A stretch of DNA of 64,000 nt from Aegilops tauschii subsp. strangulata (taxonomy: Eukaryota > Streptophyta > Magnoliopsida > Poales > Poaceae): assembly GCF_002575655.3 (NCBI RefSeq), contig NC_053036.3, forward strand, positions 647,364,736 to 647,428,735. The letters are read 5' to 3'. Below, one piece after another: positions 23,090 through 35,839 of the stretch (the stretch's first letter is position 1; each line of letters opens with the position of its first letter). The notes beneath the pieces are model-generated. The model was not told where the DNA came from and searched no databases. It was given only the letters and a program-made list of their open reading frames with translations. The translations under genes were made by a program, and so were the position numbers.

Positions 23090-24441
23090 TCACATGAAAG
23101 ACAAGAATTGAAGCACAAAGAGAGCATCATAAAACACGTGACAAACACATCTAAGTCTAACATACTTCCTATGAATAGTCATCTTATAGGAAAACAAATT
23201 ATCAAGGCAAGCAAAAACTAGCATATGCAAGGAAGCGGGAAGAAACAATATCAATCTCAACATGACGAGAGGTAATTTAGTAAGATGAAAATTTCTATAA
23301 CCATATTTTCCTCTCTCATAATAATTACATGTAGGATCATAAGAAAATTCAACAATATAGCTATCATATAAAATATTTTCAACACGATCCACATGCATGC
23401 GAAGTTGACGCTCTTCCGAAATAGTGGGATTAACATTAACTAAAGTCATGACCTCTCAAAACCTACTTTTATCAAAAATTTCATAAGATTGAATATTCTC
23501 CAAATATGTGGGATCTAAAGTTGGCACTCTTCCAAACCCACTTTCAATATTATTGCAAACAATATTATCAATCTCATATTCATCATGGGGATTAAATAAA
23601 TTTTCAAGATCATAAGAAAAATCACCCCAATCATGATCATTGCAACAAATAGTGGACATAGCAAAACTAGCATCCCCAAGCTTAGGGTTTTGCATATTAT
23701 TAGCACAATTGACATCAAGAGAATTTGTAATAACATCATTCAATCATGCTTTTCATCGAAGGAACTATCAAGTATGGGTGCAATAGCAACGATCTCATGT
23801 TTAATATAAGGAACTATAGCAAGTTCATCTTCATAAATATTGGCATCATGGCCACAAGAATAGCAAGCATCATGTTCATCAAGGGATATTTCAACCAAAT
23901 CATCGGAATCATAATTATCTATAGATTCATGCATATCATTATTTTCTTCAGAAGCAACGGTCATCCTTTCAATAAATTCTTTGACATAGACATTATGAGC
24001 AAAGTTTTCAGTGCAATATTTAAGCATGACGGAATTTTCAGATTTGTTGAGAGTAAAATCATACTTTTCAATCAAAGAAGCAACTTCATGAGCGCCCTTA
24101 AAAACGACAAATTCTTCAATTTGTTCGATATCATAGTAGCTATAAACACCCTTTGCAAAAGAAGATAAGATTTCATTATCATTGAACTCACATAGGTAGG
24201 GAAGGTGTTTTTTAGAGTTCTTAGAGCAACAAGTAAAATCACAAATTTCACAAAGATTCCAAGCATAGCATAGCAAACTATTTATATGATACCATAAGAG
24301 CTTCCCTTTTTCAGACAAACGATGACGCACGAAATGAGCATGCTCATGTAAAGATTTCCCATCAACTAGGCTAGTTGGGGTTTCAGCACGAGTGCATAAG
24401 GATCGAAGATGATCCAAGTAGAACACTTTAAGTGGATCCAT
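23090..24441 (-). pseudogene. Element B acidic gag-like ORF, broken
   Basis: Three consecutive minus-strand frames look like one former protein: 24441-23740 (starts MDPLKVFYLDHLRSL, 233 codons), 23743-23456 and 23449-23090. The second contains PKLGDASFAM and ESGFGRVPTL, the third ends in a hydrophobic stretch. The same landmarks, in the same order (PKLGDA, SGFGRVSTL, PTILE), occur in the intact ORF of element D at 49332-50357. The breaks are a frameshift at about 23743 and a stop at 23456. The protein is rich in Asp, Glu, Tyr and Cys. I recognise no enzymatic domain; it may correspond to the gag position, but that is inference from location. Confidence 0.6.
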
Positions 24442-24664
24442 ATCAATAGATTTTCAGCAAGCGAAGATGCAAGCATATAGAAGGCACATGGCAACACGAG
24501 CAAACAAGAAGCAAGCAAAAAAGAGGCGAACGGTAAAGAGAGAGGGCGAATAAAACAGCAAGGGTGAAGTGGGGGAGAGGAAAACGAGAGGCAAATGGCA
24601 AATAATGTAATGCGGGAGATAAGGGTTTGTGATGGGTACTTGGTATGTTGTCTTCTGCGTAGAC

Positions 24665-24682
24665 TCCCCGGCAACAGCGCCA
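24665..24682 (-). repeat. Second primer-binding-like site in element B
   Basis: TCCCCGGCAACAGCGCCA, one mismatch from the true site at 24734-24751 and 69 bp further inside the element. Confidence 0.6.
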
Positions 24683-24733
24683 AAAATGGCTCATTGACGG
24701 GAAATCAAACCTTGACTTGACTTGGTGTAGGCC

Positions 24734-24751
24734 TCCCCGGCAACGGCGCCA
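24734..24751 (-). other. Primer binding site of element B (tRNA-Asp)
   Basis: Minus strand TGGCGCCGTTGCCGGGGA, complementary to the 3' end of tRNA-Asp as used by Athila-lineage elements. It lies 11 bp inside the 5' LTR end. It identifies 24763-26335 as the 5' LTR. Confidence 0.85.
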
Positions 24752-24762
24752 GAAATCCTTCT

Positions 24763-26335
24763 TGCTACCTCTTGAGCACTGCGTTGGTTTTCCCTTGAAG
24801 AGGAAAGGGTGATGCAGCAAAGTAGCATAAGTATTTCCCTCAGTTTTTGAGAACCAAGGTATCAATCCAGTAGGAGGCCATGCACGAGTCCCTCGCACCT
24901 ACACAAACAAATAAATCCTCGCAACCAACACAATAAAAGGGTTGTCAATCCCTTCACGGTCACTTACGAGAGTGAGTCTGGTAGATATGATAAGATAATA
25001 TTTTTGGTATTTTTATGATAAAGATGCAAAGTAAAATAAAAGGCAATTAAAATAACTAAATGTTGGAAGATTAATATGATGGAAAATAGACTCGGGGGCC
25101 ATAGGTTTCACTAGTGGCTTCTCTCGAGAGCATAAGTATTACGGTGGGTGAACAAATTACTGTTGAGCAATTGACAGAATTGAGCATAGTTATGAGAATA
25201 TCTAGGTATGATCATGTATATAGGCATCACGTCCGAGACAAGTAGACCGGCTCCTGCCTGCATCTACTACTATTACTCCACACATCGACTGCTATCCAGC
25301 ATGCATCTAGAGTTTTAAGTTCATAAGAACAGAGTAACGCTTTAAGTAAGATGACATGATGTAGAGGGATAAACTTATGCAATATGATATAAACCCCATC
25401 TTGTTATCCTCTATGGCAACAATACAATACGTGCCTTGCTGCCCCTACTGTTACTGGGAAAGGACACCGCAAGATTGAACCCAAAGCTAAGCACTTCTCC
25501 CATTGCAAGAAAGATCAATCTAGTAGGCCAAACCAAACTGATAATTCGAACAGACTTGCAAAGATAATCAATTATACATAAAAGAATTCAGAGAAGATTC
25601 AAATATTGTTCATAGATAAACTTGATCATAAACCCACAATTCATCGGTCTCAACAAACACACTGCAAAAGAAGATTACATCGAATAGATCTCCACAAGAG
25701 AGGGGGAGAACATTGTATTGAGATCGAAAAAGAGAGAAGAAGTCATCTAGCTAATAACTATGGACCCGAAGGTCTGAGGTAAACTACTCACACATCATCG
25801 GAGAGGCTATGGTGTTGATGTAAAAGCCCTCCGTGATCGATGCCCCCTCCGGCGGAGCTCCGGAAAAGGCCCCAAGATGGGATCTCATGGGTAAAGAAGG
25901 TTGCAGCGGTGGAATTAGGTTTTTGGCTCCGTATCTGGTAGTTTGGGGGTACGTAGGTATATATAGGAGGAAGAAGTACGTCGGTGGAGCAACATGGGGC
26001 CCACGAGGGTGGAGGGCGCGCCCAGGGGCGGCAGGCGCGCCCCCCTACCTCGTGCCTTCCTGGTTGATGTCTTGACGTAGGGTCCAAGTCCTCTGGATCA
26101 CGTTTGTTCCGAAAATCACGTTCCCGAAGTTTCATTCCGTTTGAACTCCGTTTGATATTCTTTTTCTGCGAAACTCTGAAATAGGCAAAAAACAACAATT
26201 CAGGGCTAGGCCTCCGGTTAATAGGTTAGTCCCAAAAATAATATAAAAGTGTATAATAAAGCCCAATAATGTCCAAAACAGAATATAATATAGCATGGAA
26301 CAATAAAAAATTATAGATACGTTGGAGACGTATCA
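24763..26335 (-). repeat. 5' LTR of element B
   Basis: LTR of 1573 bp, intact relative to the 3' copy. It contains a TATATATA box at 25958-25965 (minus strand) in a GC-rich flank. Ends at GACGTATCA (26335) followed by the TTAGG duplication. Confidence 0.9.
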
Positions 26336-27088
26336 TTAGGTTATTTAAAAAATGAAATGCCTTTGTAACAGATGAGTTTTCGTCCGAAACCCTGATACTT
26401 CGAAAGAGATTGTCCATTTTGTACACGAAGTGCATCCAGTTGTTGCCGTAACCCTCTCTACTTTTTTGCACATGCTATGTGGGTAAAATTATGATACCAT
26501 GCCAACTTTCAACCTTTTCTGAGTTCATTTGAAGTGCTTTTCAATTTCAGGGTCATTTAGCTGAAAAAATCAGTAAATGCATGAAAGAATTTGTTTGCAC
26601 ATAAAATTTCTTCGCGTTTCAAATGCCAAAACACATAACTACCCTAACTATTACAAAGATTCCCTCCTGGGTGTGAAAGATAGAAGAAAGTGATGATAGT
26701 GAAGCCGATCACATCCCTGATCTTTGGGTGTGAAACTTTTTCTTCGCGTGTGTCCCTTTGCGTCGTAGCCATGGAAAATCTTCATCATTTAACAGGATGC
26801 TCGGGTCAATATTCACTATGAATGGAGCAATTTCATCAAACCTTTCATAATCTTCTGACATGTCTATCTTGTCATCCACTCGCACGATGTTTCTCTTCCC
26901 AGAAAGAACTATGTGGCGCTTTGGCTCATCGTATGATGCATTCGCTTCCTTATCTTTTCTTTTTCTCGGCTTGGTAGACATGTCCTTCACATAGAAAACC
27001 TGTTCCACTATGAATGGTTCGTCTGCATACGCAAGATTGTTGAGATTCACTATTGTCATTCCGTACTGCGTGTCTTCCGTTACCCCGC
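26336..27088 (-). mobile_element. CACTA transposon E1, middle fragment
   Basis: Lies between element B and the Fatima-like element. It holds the last part of the E1 transposase gene and about 370 bp of downstream non-coding DNA. The sequence near 26370-26460 (CCGAAACCCTGATACTTCGA and following) is of a type I associate with Triticeae CACTA elements. Confidence 0.75.
26709..27083 (-). pseudogene. E1 transposase, C-terminal end (DUF4216 region)
   Basis: Frame contains VTEDTQYGMTIVNLNNLAY, FIVEQVFYVKDMSTK, RHIVLSGKRNIV and a Lys-rich tail, the usual end of En/Spm-type transposases with a DUF4216 domain (PF13952). It continues the frame that stops at 53713 on the far side of the Fatima-like element, so the insertion split one gene. 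It is part of a pseudogene; an in-frame TAA also follows FRCK in the 53.7 kb segment. Confidence 0.82.
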
Positions 27089-27568
27089 TAAGGGAGTCCT
27101 GGACTGAGGGGTCCTCGGGCGTCCGGCCTGTTACTCATTGGGCCGGACTGATGGGCTATGAAGACACGAAGACCGAAGACTATACCCATGTCCGGATTGG
27201 ACTATCCTCGGCGTGAAAGGCAAGCTAGGCGACCGACTATGAAGATTCCCTCTTATGTAACCGACCTCATGTAACCCTAGATCTCTCCGGTGTCTATATA
27301 AACCGGAGTGCATAGTCCGGATAGGACAGATTCATTACCATATACTCATAAGCTAGACTTCTAGGGTTTAGCCATTACGATCTCGTGGTAGATCAACTCT
27401 TGTAACACTCATATTCATCAAGATCAATCAAGAAGGAAGCAGGGTATTACCTCCATAGAGAGGGCCCGAACGTGGGTAAACATTGTGTGTCTCGTCTCCT
27501 GTTACCATCGATCCTAGATGCACAGTTCGGGACCCCCTACCCGAGATCCGCCGGTTTTGACACCGACA
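27089..27568 (+). repeat. 5' LTR of Fatima-like element
   Basis: 480 bp, ending CCGGTTTTGACACCGACA. TATATAAA box at 27295-27302. Followed by TTGGTGCTTTCATTGAGAGC, probably containing the primer binding site, although I cannot assign the tRNA. Confidence 0.88.
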
Positions 27569-27616
27569 TTGGTGCTTTCATTGAGAGCTCCACTCTACCG
27601 TCGACGAAAGGACTCG

Positions 27617-30600
27617 ATGGCCCCTTCGATAGTCAGTAATGACGCCGTCCAGGGAGAAACCTTCCTCCCCGGAGAAATCTTTGTGTTCGGCGGCTTCATA
27701 CTGCGGGCCAACTCGCTTGGCCGTTTGGAGCAGATCGATAGCTACGCCCCTGGCCACCAGGTCAGATTTGGAAGCCTAAACTACGTCACGGATATCTGTG
27801 GAGACTTGATCTTCAATGGATTCGAGACCGCGGCAGTTGCTTCCCCGTGCTCCGGTGAACATGACTTAAATCTGTCATCGGACTACGTCCAGGAGATGGA
27901 TCATGTTGCTGCAACAGCTTCAGAACCAAAAGATCGTGCCCTCCGAGGCCACGAAGCCTGCGGCGTCGAAGCCGCACACGAACTCGACATCCTGCAATGC
28001 TTGTGTCAATGGAACTCCGGACTCGTATCCGGCCATACGTTCCGGACCAGATGCGCCTGCGGACACCGAGCTAGATCGGTTGTCGATTTTCAAATTTAGC
28101 GCCGCAGACATCTTTCAGCATTCGCTTTTGGGTGACCCACTAAATTCTTTGAAGAAATTGTCCTTGGAAGAAGGCTCACATCCAAACTATGTTCGGTTCG
28201 AGCTAGAGGCGGACGACGAGGAATTTTGCTTCCCACCCGCCACCCACTTCATAGCCACCGTCGATGACTTAACCGACGTGCTTGACTATGGCTCCGAAGA
28301 CATCGACGGTATGGACGACGATGCCGACAGGGAGCAAGGCCAAGACCCGTCATTCATCAGACGTTGGACGGCCACCTCTTCATACGATGTGTACATGGTT
28401 GATACACCCAAGGGATCTGGCGACAACAAAGAAGAGCCAGATAAGAATGAAACTTCCGAGACACAGTCCAAGTGTCGGCGCCCTAAACGCCATTCTAAGC
28501 CTCGCCGCTCAAGGGATAGCAATACTGATACCGGAGAAAATAGCACTCCGGGCGACGCCGAAAACGATGAAAACCCTGTCAGAGCTACATCCGAACAGGA
28601 GGAAAATGACGACAGGCAAGACAACCCTGATGAGCAGGCTATAGAGGATGACTCGGGGACGATAGTTACCGTCCACCCTCCGAAGAGGAGACAAGCCTCG
28701 GCAACGAAGATTTCATCGTGCCTGAGGATCCTCTGGAGCAGGAGCGCTTCAAGCTACATCTCATAGCCACTGCAAGGAGCCTGAAAAAGAAACAGCAGCA
28801 GCTTCAAGCCGAACAAGATCTACTCGTCGACAGATGGACTGACGTCCTGACAGCTAAAGAATACGGCCTCAAGCGCCCAGCCAAGAGCTACCCAAAACGC
28901 AGACTGCTACCTTAGTTCGATGAGGAGGCACCAGATCCCATACCTCCCTCGTGCAATGCGGACCGACCACCACGTGGTCAGGATAGAGCGGCGGACCGGC
29001 CACCCCACGGTAGGGATAAACGGACAACCCAGGTCGAACAACAGCCCGCCCCACCGCCTCGCAAAAACAGGGACAAACTAGCTCGGGACAATACGCACGA
29101 CCTTCGGCAGACCCTGCAGAGTAAAGTAGGACATACAAGATCGATCTAAGGATCACAAGGACGTGCCTCGAGGCACGACGACGGCTACCTATTAGGACGT
29201 AACAAACCTAACCACGCCCGGGCCAAATACCCCAGACGGCCTCCATCAGAGCTACGCCCCGATGCAGCCCGGTACAGAGGTGCCGCACACCCTCTCTCCT
29301 TCACAGATGAAGTACTGGATCACGAATTCCCCGAGGGATTCAAGCCCGTCAATATGGAATCATACGACGGCACAACCGATCCCGCAGTATGGGTCGAGGA
29401 CTTTATTCTCCATATCCACATGGTTAGAGGAGATGATCTCCACGCCATTAAATACCTCCCACTAATGCTCAAAGGGCCAGCTCGGCACTGGCTTAACAGT
29501 CTGCCTGAAAACTCCATCGGCAACTGGGAGGACTTGGAATAGGCTTTCCTCGACAACTTCCAAGGAACTTATGTCCGGCCACCAGACGCCGATGACTTAA
29601 GCCACATAGTTCAACAACCCGGAGAATCAGCCAGAAAAGTCTGGACTAGGTTCCTAACCAAAAAGAACCAGATTGTCGATTGTCCGGATGCCGAAGCACT
29701 AGCGGCATTTAAGCATAGCATCCGGGACGAATGGCTTGCCCGCCACCTCGGCCAAGAAAAACCGAGGTCCATGGCAGCCCTTACGGCACTTATGACCCGC
29801 TTTTGCGCAGGAGAAGATAGTTGGCTGGCTCGCAGTACAAACACGGCCAACGAAACAAGCCCCTCCGAGGCCAAGAACAGCACCGGCAAGCTCCGGCGCA
29901 ATAGAAACAAACGCCGAAGCAACGGCGATAACATCGATGACACAACAGTTCATGCCGGATTCAGTGGCTCCAAGTCCGGCCAGCGAAAGAAGCCCTATAA
30001 AAGGCGCAACGGAAAACCATCCAGCTTGGACCGCATACTTGATCGTTCTTGCCAAATTCATGGCACCCCAGACAAACCAGCCAACCATACCAATAGAGAT
30101 TGCCGTGTCTTTAAACAAGCCAGCAAAGTAAATAGCAGAAGCAAAGAAGGGGAGTCACTAAGCGAGAACGATGACGAAGAGCCCCGGCAGCCAAACACCG
30201 GGGGGCAAAAGAAATTTCCCCCTCAAGTCAAAACGGTGAACATGATATATGTTACACATATCCCCACAAGGGAGCGCAAGCGCGCACTCAGGGACGTCTA
30301 CGCGGTAGAGCCTGTCGAGCCGAAATTCAATCCGTGGTCATCATTCCCGATCACCTTCGACCGCCGAGACCATCCAACTAGCATCCGGCACGGCGGTTCA
30401 GCCGCACTGGTCCTCGACCCAATCATCGACGGATTTCACCTGACTCGAGTCCTAATGGACGGTGGTAGCAGCCTCAACCTGCTCTATCAAGACACAGTAC
30501 GTAAAATGAGCATTGACCCTTCACGAGTCAAACCCACGAAGACTACCTTTAAAGGAGTCATACCAGGCGTAAAGGCCCGTTGTACGGGCTCAATAACACT

Positions 30601-30958
30601 GGAAGTAGTATTCGGTTCTCCGGATAACTTCCGAAGCGAAGAACTATTCTTCGATATCGTCCCATTTCGCAGCGGCTATCGTGCACTGCTCGGACGAACC
30701 GCATTCGCTAGATTCAACGCGGTGCCGCATTATGCTTATCTCAAGCTCAAGATGCCCGGTCCACGTGGCGTCACTATGGTAAACGGGAATACAGAACGCT
30801 CCCTCCGTACAGAGGAGCACACCGCCGCCCTGGCAGCAGAAGTACAGAGTGGCCTTCTCAAGCAGCACTATAATCCGGCTGCCGAGCCCCTGGACACCAT
30901 TAAGAGGGTCCGAACTATACTGCAGCAGGACAGCTCGGCTCGTCACGGGCCAAACTAG
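27617..30958 (+). pseudogene. Fatima-like gag and aspartic protease, broken
   Basis: Starts MAPSIVSNDAVQGE at 27617. Frame changes occur at about 27.95 and 28.69 kb, with stops at about 28913, 29148 and 29540 (TAG after WEDLE, probably from CAG). The retrotransposon gag domain lies at about 29340-29700 (YDGTTDPAVWVEDF, GPARHWLNSLP, RKVWTRFLTKKNQ). A variant zinc knuckle CQIHGTPDKPANHTNRDC is at about 30050-30105. The protease follows with the active site VLMDGGSSLNLLY and the flap-side block YRALLGRTAFARF. The frame 29771-30958 is open for 395 codons and ends right after protease, without any polymerase. The protease itself appears intact; gag is not. Confidence 0.85.
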
Positions 30959-32151
30959 CAAAATTCAGCCTCCGTCCAAGCCCATACGAGGAAATGGTAT
31001 TAGTACCGCGAGCACATATGCTACGCACCCATGGGTACGGTCGGAGGCACAACTCGCTCGCGATCCACAGTATGGCTTGATAGACCCTGGGATTGGCACG
31101 TTTCTGCTTTTTCTTTTTATGGGTTTTCTTCTCTTTTTTGAAGGTCTATACGGACGACCCAATTGCAGAACACGCCAAGGAGGCAACGAGCTCTGGCGTA
31201 CAAAAGAACCCCCAGGTGGTTTCTAATAAACGATTCATCTACTTGTTTTACATACCCGCATGCAGCCCACCCTTGGTCACGGCATTTTTAATAGCCTTAC
31301 TTGCTTATTGCATTACTTGTACAAAGTACGCCTTGACGTACCGATCACATAACAACGGTGAATAAATAGTGGCGTCAGCCCATTACTTCATTTTTTCCGT
31401 TCCCTCACCTCAGTATTCATTACTCACTGCACACGTACACCATGGTACGTACTAATACGCCAGGAACTTAATTACGCCCCGCATCACGGCAGCAAAAGTC
31501 CGAACACTTTTACAGTACAGTTCGGCACCCCGAACTTATAGCATTATATGCATCGGCTCCGAATCATGTCTTTGGTCAATAGTTGGGTTGCCTGGCTCCT
31601 GTGCTTACTACCTTACGTTACGCTATATCGGCTAGGGTAGTAAAGGGAGAACTACTGCGATTGTGTCCCGGTTCTTTCGGACGAGCACCTCAGTAGAGAA
31701 ATCCGAAAACTGACTGTCATGATGCGGCGAGAGCCGGTCAGCTATTCGTGAGGTCCCAAATCGTTGGAGATTTTTCCCGCTTCTGGCGAAGAATCGGTTC
31801 TTCCGATTAGGCATGTATAGCACCCCTAATTTGGCGTTCCGAACACCAGGGGCTTCGCCGACTTCATTAATTGTCAAACTCCTATGGCTAAGTGGGGGCG
31901 GTAAAGGCCGCATAGTCTGATTGCCTTGTTCACTGCGCTAAACACCTCCTTTAAGGACCAGAATGTGGAGTAAAGAGTGTTTAGATTTATCCCGATCACC
32001 CCCGTACTATCTACGTGGGGGCAGAAGCCGACGACTGGTCATCCCTCAGATTTAACAAACGGCCGCACATGAGGTAAAATTTAAAAATCCCATACATTAT
32101 AGTACATAACATCTTCGTTCCATATTACAGGGCAAGATAATACACATGTTC
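30959..32151. other. Non-coding spacer of Fatima-like element
   Basis: About 1.2 kb between the protease stop and the end of the antisense gene, occupying the place of polymerase in autonomous relatives. It contains T-rich tracts near 31100-31140 and no recognisable protein remnant. Confidence 0.55.
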
Positions 32152-33653
32152 TTACGGGAATATAATATCCTTCGAACATTGCTCCGCCGCAAGGCGGGAC
32201 CCCTCCAGGACACCATCAAAATAATGCTCGGGTCGACGATGCTCCTTGCCCTCCGGCGGTCCCTCGGTCATCAGCTTCATGGCATCCAGCTTCGCCCAAT
32301 GCGTCTTGACGCGGGCAAAGGCCATGCGCACACCTTCAATGCAGACCGACCGCTTTACGGCTTCGAGCCGCGGACAGGCACTCACAAGCCGCTGCACAAG
32401 TCCGAAGTAGCTGCCAAGCACTGGTCGGCAGGCCACAGCCCAACCTGTGCAGCTCGACCAACTGCTTTAGCTGGTCGCTGAAGGGCACCGGATGATCGGA
32501 TCCCAGATATTGAGACTAGAACAGCTTCTCCGTAGACATCCCTTCCTCGGCTCTATAATGCTCGGCCGCATCCGACGCACTGTGTGGCAGACCTATAAAT
32601 GCCCCTGGAAAACCAAAATTAAGAATAAGTACAAGGGACGTTGCTTCTACACGCCCGCTCTGCATGGTGAAGAACTTACCCGCCGCAATCTTCTGGGCCA
32701 TCTCGACTTCCTGGAGGGCGCCCTGGGCTTCGGCTCGCGCATCCTGCGCACTCTGGCGAGCCTTCATCAATTCGGACTCTTGCGCCTTACAATCGCGCTC
32801 CAGGGCCTCAAATCTCTCTATCGCGCCCTGGAGCTGTTGCTGCGCCTCGCCAACTCGGGCCTCGTGCTTTTCGCGCAGAACACGCTCTTTGGCCGCTTTG
32901 TCCTCGGCCTCGGCTAGCGCCTTCTTCAGGGTTGCCACCTCGACAGTGGCCCCTAATAAAGTTTATGATGTTTTAGACAAGTCGGACTACTCATTTTTTC
33001 GAAATATACCTACAGGTTATTGCATACCTTGGCTGCCCTCCAACTGCTTCTTCACACGGCCGAGCTCCTCCTCGGCCCGCTCTAGTTTCTGCTTCAACCC
33101 TGAGACCTCCGCAGCATGAGCAGTGGCAGCCTGCAGGGATACCTGCTCATTCACATAGACAACTCACGTTAGACTCCCGTGATTTTTTGATCCTCTGTTC
33201 GGCTTTTATTCCCGAACACCAAACAGAGTATCAGGGGCTACTGTTTATATGGTGATATTTTTCCGATAACCACATTGCTTACCTCAAAGCCTGTTATAAG
33301 GCTAGTGCAGGCTTCGGTCAGTCCGCTTTTGGCGAACTGAAGCTTCTCTATTACCGTGTCCATGAGGACACGATGTTCATCCACGATAGAGGCGCCTCGC
33401 AGCGCCTCCAGCAGATCATCCGGTGCCTCTGGTTGGACAGAGGTCACCGGTGGAACAAGCACGCTCCCTCCTTGGGGGGAATGCTGTTCGCCGGACCCCG
33501 GAGCTGTATAGATTTCCGGAATGTTATCCGGCTGAGGTCCGAAGGGAACTCGGACCCCGTCACCAGTTTCCGTGGGGGCTTTTTGCCCCGTGTGTCCGGC
33601 GTCCAAGGAGTCATCCTGGGGCGTCACCCCAATGATCTCCGGAACCTCCCCCC
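32152..33653 (-). pseudogene. Antisense gene of Fatima-like element, exons 3 (part) to 6
   Basis: Minus-strand exons bounded by GT...AG: exon 3 remainder 33653-33283, exon 4 about 33142-33028, exon 5 about 32952-32680, exon 6 about 32515-32152. Exon 3 is acidic and proline-rich (DDSLDAGHTGQK). Exons 4 and 5 form a long coiled coil (for example LKQKLERAEEELGRVKKQLE and ATLKKALAEAEDKAAKERV). Exon 6 is helical and ends EQCSKDIIFP at 32152. Exon 3 is severed at 33653 by a Copia insertion and resumes at 43260. Function unknown; the layout parallels the antisense gene of element C. Confidence 0.75.
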
Positions 33654-35823
33654 TGTAGGAGATATTCCCTAGAGGCAATAATAAATGATATTATTTATCT
33701 CCGAGTTCATAATTATGTTTATGTTCCATGCTATAACTGCTATGGTTCTCGAGTCTGCAATAACCACGAGGCTCGGAGGAAGACTCATATGCACGTGTGG
33801 AATAATAAACGGTAAAATGTATTCCTAGTTTGGCCTCTAAGACTAGCTCAAGTGTTGCATGATGGTTATGTTTTCCTGATCATGGGCATGTCTATGTCAG
33901 CAACCTTGAGGGCACAATGTTAAGAGAACATTTGTGTTGAATCGACCCGGATTGATGTTATGCTATGAGATTCATTCGTCACAAGTTTATTGGTACATAA
34001 CACAGAGATGGTTAACGTTTGCATGATTCCTTAGACCATGAGAGTATCGAGTTTCTTCATGCTTGCTTCATGAACTTTGGGGTTTGTTAAACGTCATCCG
34101 TAAATGGGTGGCTATTACGGCGGCTTACGGGTTCATGGAAAAGTGTGTCAAGTAACTTGATAGCTCAAGATTGGGATTTGCTCCTCCGACGATGGAGAGA
34201 TATCTCTGGGCCCTCTCGGTGTTACGGTATCCATCATCGTCTGGCCAGACACTTTGTGATTTGATCACGGGGATGCCGGAACACGATAACGAGAAAAGAG
34301 AACAATACCGGTAACGAGGTAACTAGCATAGTGGACAAGTTGTTGATCCACGGGAATGCCAACAAGTCTCACCTCGGGTATTTGTAACATATCGCGAAGC
34401 AACAGGAATAGCACACGGCAACTGGAGGTTCACTCGAATATTTATTCGTGTGGGTATAGGGGTCAATATGGGTGTCCACGGCTCCGATGTTGATCATTGA
34501 TCGGAAGGGGTTCCGGGTCATGTCTATACTTCACCGAACCTATAGGGTCACACGCTTAAGGGTCATCTATCTGCTGAATACTAGACAGGGAGTCTGAGAG
34601 AAAATCACCGAAAAAGTTTCGGACACCGAAAAGTTTCGGACAGCGGAATCGTACCGCAGAGAGAGGTCATCGGATAAGTTTCGATGATACCGAAAAGTTG
34701 TTTCGGGATACACCATTAAGTCAAATTGGTTTCGGCACATGCCTGATAATTCTTGGAGGATGCCAGAATCATTCTGGAAGCTTTTTGGAATTTTCTGAGA
34801 TAAAAACCGGAAATGTTCCGGAGCTGCCGGAGCCACTTTAGATGCGTTTCGCAGATGAAAATCACTAAAACCGGAATTGTTTCGGAACGCGTTGAAAATC
34901 ATTTTAGTGGGTACTGGAAATGTTCTTAGCCCACATAAATATTTTCAGTTCGATCAGACGCTGAAAAATGTCGTCGTGAATAGTGAAAATCAGCTTTATG
35001 GTTACTTTATGGAAAGCCACCTTTTGGGGCTTTGCTCCAAAAGATCTTGGGGATGACATGAATGGATAGGAGCCATTTTTGGGGCCCCTCATGGGGGTGT
35101 GGCCGGCCACATGGGGTATCCCCCCTTGGGGACCCTCTAGTTCCTTGGTTTCACTCCTAGGTCCTTGTGGAAGGACTTCATTCATGTGCATTTTGGGTTT
35201 TTTGTGAAACTACCCTACCCCCTTGGGATTTCCTATAAATAGAGGTGGAGGGGCAGCCCTCCACACTCATCCCTTGCTCTCATACACATGCCATGCATTA
35301 TCTGGCTTCTTCTCTCCCTCCCACGAAAAGAGTTTCGTAGAGCCGTAAGGCTGTCTGGGTTCCGGCAGGAACTAGTTCTAGACGGCGAAGCCCTACCGGA
35401 TAGATGACACCGTATGTGTGCAACTCTGTAGAGAGATCGTAGTTTCGGTCTTAGTTCGTGAGTGCCTCCCGAAGGGCTGTCCGTGTGACCGTCCGAGTTT
35501 CGAAGGTCCTCCCGAAGGGCTGTCCGAGTGACCGTTCGGGTTTCGAAGGTCCTCCCGAAGGGCTGTCCGCGACACCGTCCGGGGGGCTGTTCGACCGCCT
35601 CCCGGAGGGCTGTCTGAGGAGCAAATGAGGGTATACATCCTCGCGGTTGGGAGGTTGTAAATCCTAGCTGCGGGGATCTGCACCGCCGATCGTCATCGAC
35701 TCTACTTCCCGCTGCCCTACGAGTCGGTAACGAAAAAGATCAAACCACGTATGCAGTCTCCATAGTGGTCCTGGGCTGGTGCGTAGGTCGGAAAATTTTT
35801 GTTTTCTGCTGCGTTCCCCTACA
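33654..35823 (+). repeat. 5' LTR of the Copia element
   Basis: 2170 bp with TG...CA ends. TATAAATA box at 35234-35241. Within 35450-35610 a unit CCTCCCGAAGGGCTGTCCG recurs about four times in imperfect tandem. Confidence 0.9.
35234..35241 (+). promoter_or_regulatory. TATA box in the Copia 5' LTR
   Basis: CCTATAAATAGAGG, followed about 80 bp later by the CT-rich leader; the same box is at 42670-42677 in the 3' LTR. Confidence 0.65.
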
Positions 35824-35824
35824 G

Positions 35825-35839
35825 TGGCATCAAGAGCCA
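35825..35839 (+). other. Primer binding site of the Copia element
   Basis: TGGCATCAAGAGCC begins about one base after the LTR; it resembles the initiator tRNA-Met site TGGTATCAGAGCC. Confidence 0.6.

Larger units (their letters stand above)
20470..24733 (-). other. Element B interior, second and complete copy
   Basis: Begins with the segment duplicated at 11612 (to about 21927) and continues into unique element B DNA. Holds T-rich low complexity at about 21050-21120, and three spaced copies of AAAAGATATAAGTGAAG at about 22031, 22096 and 22136 (the last with one change). It also has several copies of the polypurine-like word GCATCCCCAAGCTT (22357, 22411 and near 23670). The only supported coding region is 23090-24441. 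The remainder is non-coding as far as I can see. Confidence 0.7.
432..26335 (-). mobile_element. LTR retrotransposon B, Athila-type Gypsy (Sabrina/WHAM-like)
   Basis: Complete but heavily nested element read on the minus strand. Outer ends on this strand are TGATACGTCTCC (26335 inward) and GGTAGCA (432), flanked by the 5-bp duplication TTAGG. The 5' LTR is at 24763-26335 and the 3' LTR at 432-9682. The primer binding site at 24734-24751 matches the 3' end of tRNA-Asp, as in Athila-lineage elements, and a polypurine tract adjoins the 3' LTR. The interior has a decayed gag-like ORF and no protease, reverse transcriptase or integrase, so it is non-autonomous. It holds element C in its 3' LTR and Angela DNA in its interior. 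The family name is recalled, not tested. Confidence 0.88.

Noticed and set aside
24734..24751. Possible tRNA gene (match to tRNA-Asp 3' end)
   Set aside because: Only the terminal 18 bases match, at the position of a retrotransposon primer binding site; no cloverleaf.
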